Below are positions 58,224-64,000 of a stretch of DNA of 64,000 bases, one piece after another. The stretch lies in the NCBI GenBank assembly GCA_033002965.1, contig JAURVB010006464.1, positions 1 through 64,000 on the forward strand, read 5' to 3'. How positions within the stretch are numbered: position 1 is the stretch's first letter; every line of letters begins with the position of its first letter. The notes beneath the pieces were generated by a model. That model was given only the letters and a program-made list of their open reading frames with translations, ran no database searches and was not told the origin of the DNA. Source of the DNA: Piper betle. Lineage: Eukaryota; Streptophyta; Magnoliopsida; Piperales; Piperaceae. The position numbers were made by a program, and so were the translations under genes.

Positions 58224-59555
58224 TTTGCTTGCCACGATGCACCTGCTAGTTCGGTCTTACCGTCAAGTGTTGTAGTTGAAAGCTTCATACTAGAGAAGTT
58301 TGGGGATTGGCATGGAGATATTAGAAAGCTTTTGGCACACAACCATCTACCTAGTGATCGATACAAGGCTCATGAGGTGCGACGAATTGCATCACGTCAT
58401 CTTACTGATGGAGAATTATTATATCACCGAGGATTTGATGGAATCCTACTGCGGTGTTTGACCAAGAAGGAAAGTTTGAAGTCTATGAGAGATGCACATG
58501 AAGGGTACTTGTGGAGAGCACCAAGGTGGAAGAAGGTTGTATCACCTTGTGCTCCGAATCGGACACTTTTACCCAACAATGTATAAGGATTGTATGGATT
58601 TTGCTCGGTCATGTGAGAAGTGCCAGTTGCATGCACCTTTGAGGCAATTGCTACCAGAACCTTGCACCCGATTGGCACCTATTGGCCATTTCAAATTTGG
58701 GGGTTTAATTTTATTGCTTCAATCCATCCATTATCATCAAAGGTCACAAGTTCATCTTAATAGCAATTGAATATTTTACTAAGTGTGGCGAAGCAATACT
58801 GGCAACGAGACAGACAGGAGAATGTGCCACCCAATTCATTAAGAAAAATATCATCTATTGGTTTGGAGTTCGTAGAAGCTTATTTCGGATAATGGCACAC
58901 TGTTCATGGGATGGCAAGTTTCAGAGTTAGCAGAGCAACACTGGTTTGAAATGGTACAATTATCACCGTACAACCCGCAATCAAATTAAGTGAAATCTTT
59001 CAACAAGATTTTGAAGCAAATGTTGTTAGACCATCAACATGGTTGTCATGAGAGGCTATCCAAAGCATTATGGTCATATTGTACTTCCGCTCGTGTAAGT
59101 AGCAGAGTTACTCCTTTTTTGTTAGTTTATGGAACAGAAGATATCTTGCCTTTGGAAGTATAATTGTGTGCACTGAGGATGGCAACTACTTCACAGCTAT
59201 CACCAGAGTAGGCAGAGTATGTAGCAAGCAGAATTGCATCACTTCGAAGCAATTGACGAGCGTCATCCTATTGCAAGGGAAAAGTTGGAAAAAATACTAT
59301 GAAGCAATGGCCAGGAAGTACAACTGAGACATAGAGCCTCACAAGTTTAGCCCTGGAATGTTAGTGTTGTGCAACACCCATGAAGTTAGAGCTAGATTAC
59401 CAATGTCTAAATTTTTCCCATCATGGGAAGGGCCCTATGTTGTGAAGCAAGACATTGGTAAAAGATATTATGAGTTGTCGATAGTTGATGGAGATTTATT
59501 GTTTCAAGTTAATGCTAGATATCTGAAATTGGCAGCACCCTATGATAGGTCGTGA
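58224..59555 (+). pseudogene. Tat-lineage integrase
   Basis: The open part 58332-58586 contains HEVRRIASRHLTDGELLYHR and LRCLTKKESLKSMRDAHEG, the lead-in to the zinc-binding domain. SCEKCQLHAPLRQLLPE gives the CxxC half. Core pieces in changing frames follow: FKFGG..FNFI, FILIAIEYFTKCGEA-like sequence, DNGTLFMGWQVSEL (58893) and LSPYNPQS. The last open part ends in KFFPSWEGPYVVKQDIGKRY followed by YELSIVDGDLLFQVNARYLK. Many frameshifts and stops are present. It ends at the stop at 59553-59555. Confidence 0.88.
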
Positions 59556-60137
59556 CACCCCACCAAATGAAGCCTAAATGAGCGAACAGATGAATGAATG
59601 TGCAATGTACATAGGCATATAAAAGAAAAATCGTTGACAGTGAAATGATTTGGAGGTTAATACTTGAAAATTATTCATTAGACATGAGATGTCAAGTTTA
59701 CTTATGTGACTAGTTTCAGAAAGTACATTAATTGATTCCTTTTGATGAATGGGAAGACTTTATTAATGTGCACAGTTTGCTTACTCGATAGCAGTAAGAA
59801 TACAAATATATGTTTTTAAATTTATTGGCAGCTAACTCAGCACTAGAAAATTTATCTATTGCATTCATAGAACTGTTTTTGAAATATATTGAAGAAATAA
59901 TGCAAGTTGCTAATCACCCATTAGCGATTGTGATGAGAGTATGGTTGAGGAGTAAGCTTGATTTGGTGAACCATTTGGCAATGGTCACGCTTTTCTTATC
60001 TCAGTGAACAAGAAATGACATAGACAAACTTTATTGTCATAAAATAAAAACCATAAGTATTAAGTTCTATTCAAGTTCATCAAACAAAAGCAAGGTACTG
60101 CAGATTAAAAAGAAAATGCCTAAGTCTTGATACTAAG
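59556..60137. other. Stretch without recognisable genes 3' of the Tat pol
   Basis: The sequence TGACACCCCACC right after the integrase stop could be an LTR start, but no end was found. A short open frame at 59810-60007 shows no known domain. Confidence 0.5.
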
Positions 60138-60664
60138 AAAGTATGAAGAAAGGAGTTCTCAACCAAGGTGCGATATGGCTTCTTCAAGAAGGTTGATCTC
60201 CGCTCGCAACTGGATTGCTTCTTGCTCAGCCGCATGAGCCACCCGACATCCAGCTCTTTTTGTTCTATATCAATCTGAAGGTCCTCTAGTCATCCTTGAA
60301 ACCCATCCAAATCATCTTCCAACATAACAAGGCTTGCCCCATGCGAAGAAAAGCCAGTAGAGGAGGGTCCAAAACATTTACATGTTTCTAGGCATTGGGC
60401 CATCAAGTGCCCAAGGGCCAGCTCTACCACACGAATATTAAACCTATAGGTACAAAATGCGGCCAAAACGGATTGGTGGGCCACAAGGTTTTCCCCATCT
60501 ACATCTTGGGTGGCTTGGCTAATCGATGAAGCGGTGTCTGCAATATGAAGCCAGAGACCAACACTCGCAGCATCACCTCTAAGGATCCCAGTGTTTATAT
60601 CGGCAAGAAATTCTGGCCTTTGCTCCCAAAGTCGCCATAAATCTCCATAAGCCGCGAGAAAGTC
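60138..60664 (-). pseudogene. Antisense ORF remnant with coiled-coil end
   Basis: On the minus strand a frame is open for 124 codons from 60664 to the stop at 60290-60292: DFLAAYGDLWRLWEQRPEFL, then ADTASSISQATQDVDGENLV and RVVELALGHLMAQCLETC. After the stop a related charged part (LEDLQIDIEQKELDVG) and, one frame over, AHAAEQEAIQLRAEINLLEE continue as a coiled coil to about 60160. The start lies beyond the LTR at 60665. I do not recognise the family. Some Tat-type elements carry an extra ORF, at times antisense, between integrase and 3' LTR; this could be one. Confidence 0.6.
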
Positions 60665-62066
60665 TGTAACGACCCGCCATTTTTCACGATATTGTGGGCC
60701 TTGCTGGCCAGTTGTTACTCAAAAATTTAACAAAACCAACCCTATAACAACCAGTCCTAACCGGACCGGGTGTTACTTACTCAAAAAAACCATTATTTTC
60801 AAATGACAATGCATGAAGTAATTATCCCACAGTCTTGGATCGTTTCCCAAAGCCACATGTATAACCCAAGAAAATAAAAGGAAGTCCAATTTATTATCCA
60901 TTCTCCTACCTTGAGTTCGTAAAAGAACCACCAACCATACTTTCATTCTTCCTTAAGTGAGCTGAAATCAAACAATCTTGATTAGCCTACATACCCATGT
61001 CGGGATCAAGCTCAATGTAGTTCTATAGGCTCTCAGGTCATTCTGAGATTAAAAGTTTGTCTCCCAGTTCATTCTGAGATTAGGTGGTCTCCCAGGTCAT
61101 TCTGAGATTAGTCATTATTGGCTGTCAGGTCCATTCTAACATGTCCATTATTGGCTATCAGGTCCATTCTGACATATCCATTATTGGCTGTCAGGTCCAT
61201 TCTGACATATCCATTATTGGCTGTCAGGTCCATTCTGACATGTCCATTATTGGCTGTCAGGTCCATTCTGACATGTCCATTATTGGCTGTCAGGTCCATT
61301 CTGACATGTCCATTATTGGCTGTCAGGTCCATTCTGACATGTCCATTATTGGCTGTCAGGTCCATTCTGACATATCCATTATTGGCTGTCAGGTCCATTC
61401 TGACATGTCCATTATTGGCTGTCAGGTCCATTCTGACATATCCATTATTGGCTGTCAGGTCCATTCTGACATGTCCATTAACAAAACAACTAAGCAATTC
61501 AAAGAATCCCAACAATTCTTGCCAATCGAAGGATGAAGCAAAGCAGCACACCCACAACAAAACAAACACCCGACCCCAAAGACTCGCAGCAGTTCATACC
61601 AAGCAGTTGACAAGAACCCCATGCATAAGACGCTAGGGATCTAGCAACTTAGCAGGGCGTCTCCAACAAACCTTGCATGCAAGAATCCTAATGGAAACAA
61701 ATAAGATGAGGGACGAAAAACTCACGCAGAAATGGGGAGGTCGCCTGGGACGGAGAGGAGGCAAGAAGAATTTGACGGCTAGGAAAGTTTTCCCCCCTCA
61801 ACGATCCCCTCCTCCTGCATATATATACACTTCAACCATTCCCTCCATTAAATTCTCATACCCCATCATCCATAGGTATTTCCTAGGTTCAACGAGCCCC
61901 TTCATTAAATTCTCACACCCCATCATCCATTCATGAATAGGTATTTTCTAGGTGACCTTAAGTCGAACCATGACCGGTCGACTTGATAACCAACCATATT
62001 GGTTCATCGATATTTATTTCATAATATTTAGGTTCGAGTCTTGTAATAAAAATCATGGTTTTTACA
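60665..62066 (-). repeat. 3' LTR of a non-autonomous family-D element (1.4 kb)
   Basis: On the plus strand it starts TGTAACGACC and ends GGTTTTTACA, the complement of the family-D LTR start TGTAAAAACC. The complement of a purine tract (ATCTCCCCAACTTAGAG) and of GGACGAAAT follow at once. It contains a 33-bp minisatellite (61114-61476). From about 60831 onward it is nearly identical to the second LTR at 62819 onward, but the first 165 bp differ strongly. Confidence 0.93.
61114..61476. repeat. 33-bp minisatellite, 11 units, each with a hairpin
   Basis: Units start every 33 bp with ATTATTGGC. Each includes TGTCAG-GTCCATT-CTGACA, a perfect 6-bp stem with a 7-nt loop. Variation between units is mainly ATGTCC versus ATATCC. 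Degenerate precursors with TCTCAG-GTCATT-CTGAGA precede the array (61031-61048). Confidence 0.97.
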
Positions 62067-62132
62067 ATCTCCCCAACTTAGAGATATTTCGTCCCCGAAA
62101 TATTATAACAGCAAGATGATAAGCATGATTAA

Positions 62133-62369
62133 TTATATCTTCGGGATCTCAGGCTGCTCCTGTTGTTGCTTCGGAGGCTGACGACAGTCTTTTATCATGT
62201 GTCCCGTCCTGCCGCAATTGTAGCACCGACGGGGCTCGTTGCATTGCCCGGAATGCATCTTGGTGCAATTTTTACATCGTCTATACAGAATCTCCTCAAA
62301 CTTCCTTTTGAGGTTTCCATCTACGTTCCCTGGGTAGTTCTGCTGCTGTTGTTCTGCGACCCATTTGAG
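62133..62369 (-). pseudogene. Gag nucleocapsid fragment with zinc knuckle
   Basis: The minus-strand frame is open for 79 codons before its stop at 62133-62135. It reads QQQQNYPGNVDGNLKRKFEE, then RRCKNCTKMHSGQCNEPRRC and CYNCGRTGHMIKDCRQPP. The last is a perfect CX2CX4HX4C knuckle, preceded by a second Cys/His cluster, as in plant gypsy gag proteins. A stop at 62370-62372 cuts it off from upstream. Zinc knuckles bind the element RNA during packaging. The capsid part is missing, so whether this piece is translated is unknown. Confidence 0.85.
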
Positions 62370-62607
62370 CTACCCCCATGGTTGGCATGCTTGTGTTGCG
62401 TGGTAGTCTTCCCTGTTTCTGTGAACGATCATGCTCAAATACCAACTCATGAGTCGTGGTTCATTTATACATTCTTGTTTCAGTTTTGACTTAGGTTTAT
62501 TAGCGAAGAACTTTGTTAATTAATAACATAACACAGTGGAAAAAGATAATTACTGGACTTTTCAACAAGGTACTTGAGTCATAAAATGTGAGCTTGTGGG
62601 AAACCGT

Positions 62608-62619
62608 GCTCTGATACCA
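62608..62619 (-). other. Primer binding site (initiator Met tRNA)
   Basis: TGGTATCAGAGC on the minus strand, two nt from the LTR end at 62622. Confidence 0.93.
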
Positions 62620-62621
62620 CC

Positions 62622-64000
62622 TGTAACGACCCGCCATTTTTCACAATATTGTGAGCCTAGCTGGCTAGGCGTTACTCGAAATTATACCAAACCAACCCTG
62701 TAACAACCAGCCCTAACCGGTCCGGGCGTTACTTATATGTTACATGATTTCTATTAAAACCATAAGTATGACTCATTCAAAGTAAATTATGGTTAGTCAA
62801 GACATAATAATAATAGTTCCACAGTCTTGGATCGTTTCCCAAAGCCACATGTATAACACAAGAAAATAAAAGGAAGTCCAATTTATTATCCATTCTCCTA
62901 CCCTGAGTTCGTAAAAGAACCACCAACCATACTTTCATTCTTCCTTAAGTGAGCTGAAATCAAACAATCTTGATTAGCCTACATACCCATGTCGGGATCA
63001 AGCTCAATGTAGTTCTATAGGCTCTCAGGTCATTCTGAGATTAAAAGTTTGTCTCCCAGTTCATTCTGAGATTAGGTGGTCTCCCAGGTCATTCTGAGAT
63101 TAGTCATTATTGGCTGTCAGGTCCATTCTGACATGTCCATTATTGGCTGTCAGGTCCATTCTGACATATCCATTATTAGCTGTCAGGTCCATTCTGACAT
63201 ATCCATTATTGGCTGTCAGGTCCATTCTGACATATCCATTATTGGCTGTCAGGTCCATTCTGACATATTAATTTTTGGCTGTCAAGTCTATTCTGACATG
63301 TCCATTATTGGCTGTCAGGTCCATTCTGATATATCCATTATTTGGCTATCAGGTCCATTCTGACATGTCCATTATTGGCTGTCAGGTCCATTCTGACATA
63401 TCCATTATTGGCTGTCAGGTCCATTCTGACATGTCCATTATTGGCTGTCAGGTCCATTCTGACATATCCATTATTGGCTGTCAGGTCCATTCTGACATAT
63501 CCATTATTGGCTGTCAGGTCCATTCTGACATGTCCATTAACAAATCAACTAAGCAATTCAAAGAATCCCAACAATTCTTGCTAATCGAAGGATGAAGCAA
63601 AGCAGCACACCCACAACAAAACAAACACCCGACCCCAAAGACTCGCAGCAGTTCATACCAAGCAGTCGACAAGAACCCCATGCATAAGACGCTAGGGATC
63701 TAGCAACTTAGCAGGGCGTCTCCAACAAACCTTGCATGCAAGAATCCTAATGGAAACAAATAAGATGAGGGACGAAAAACTCACACAGAAATGGGGAGGT
63801 CGCCTGGGACGGAGAGGAGGCAAGAAGAATTTGACGGCTAGGAAAAGTTTTTTTCCCCCTCAACGATCCCCTCCTCCTGCATATATATACACTTCAACCA
63901 TTCCCTCCATTAAATTCTCATACCCCATCATCCATAGGTATTTCCTAGGTTCAACGAGCCCCTTCATTAAATTCTCACACCCCATCATCCATTCATGAAT
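62622..64000 (-). repeat. 5' LTR of the family-D element (runs off the window)
   Basis: It starts TGTAACGACC on the plus strand and matches the LTR at 60665-62066 almost base for base from ACAGTCTTGGATCG (62820) onward. It has a 13-unit minisatellite instead of 11 units. It should end a little beyond 64000. Confidence 0.93.
63106..63535. repeat. 33-bp minisatellite, 13 units
   Basis: Same unit as 61114-61476, with 13 copies. One unit has an extra T (from 63337) and one is diverged (ATTTTTGGCTGTCAAGTC at 63271). Confidence 0.97.

Larger units (their letters stand above)
62067..62621 (-). mobile_element. Short interior of the non-autonomous family-D element
   Basis: The interior of 555 bp is bounded by LTRs on both sides. 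On the minus strand it starts with the primer site TGGTATCAGAGC and ends with the purine tract. It encodes only a gag C-terminal piece (62133-62369). There is no protease, RT or integrase, so mobility would depend on a related element. Confidence 0.88.

Noticed and set aside
61084..61569. Long open frames on both strands repeating an 11-residue unit
   Set aside because: They arise because the 33-bp unit is a multiple of three without stops in several frames on both strands. No start context or conservation argues for a protein.
62163..62489. 108-codon plus-strand frame
   Set aside because: It is antisense to the gag zinc-knuckle frame, which has a clear motif.
61114..63535. CRISPR-like regular repeats
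   Set aside because: The units are contiguous with no unique spacers, lie inside plant LTRs, and no cas genes exist. It is a minisatellite.

Overview
This is nuclear DNA from a flowering plant, almost entirely repeats. The evidence is Ty3/gypsy, Ty1/copia and TRIM retroelements with initiator-Met-tRNA primer sites, an endogenous Caulimoviridae-type pararetrovirus, (TA)n microsatellites, and one plant BAHD acyltransferase pseudogene. The GC-rich coding style of that gene and the roughly 3 kb LTRs fit a monocot, but the species cannot be named. I see no intact host gene, rRNA, tRNA or CRISPR array.

Layout. 1-8126: a decayed chromodomain-bearing Ty3/gypsy element (gag, protease, RT, RNase H, integrase, chromodomain), with a TRIM inserted in the integrase and a complete 3.07 kb 3' LTR. 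8127-11551: reverse LTR remnant. 11558-12050: interleaved inverted repeats. About 12.2-13.1 kb: unidentified repeat split by a solo LTR (13137-16440). 16581-16883: GC-rich element between TA tracts. 17205-18581: BAHD acyltransferase with two in-frame stops. About 20.2-41.4 kb: an ancient pararetrovirus locus in two head-to-head parts meeting at 28918/28919 (movement-protein part on the minus strand, protease/RT/RNase H part on the plus strand). It is broken by five solo LTRs and one hAT-like element. 41427-45906: rearranged LTRs and a deletion derivative of a gypsy element. 45907-46860: copia remnant. 47334-50209: a different long solo LTR (family D). About 50.2-59.6 kb: a Tat-lineage gypsy element with RT, RNase H, a second archaeal-type RNase H and integrase. 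It is interrupted by a long LTR and by a palindromic TRIM complex. 60138-60664: antisense ORF remnant. 60665-64000: a small non-autonomous family-D element with a gag zinc-knuckle fragment; its second LTR runs off the window.

The most notable structural signals are these. Seven long LTRs are solo LTRs bracketed by 5-bp target duplications (six exact, one with a single mismatch). Hairpin-forming tandem arrays of unrelated sequence lie at the same position in two family-D LTRs, one of them with a compensatory stem change. The putative leader of the pararetrovirus holds four stem-loops with related loops. A pair of TTGACTCGA arms with a fixed 7-nt gap recurs in several LTRs although the gap sequence differs. 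A roughly 1.28 kb inverted TRIM complex sits in the Tat pol. All functional statements rest on motifs read by eye; no database search was possible.
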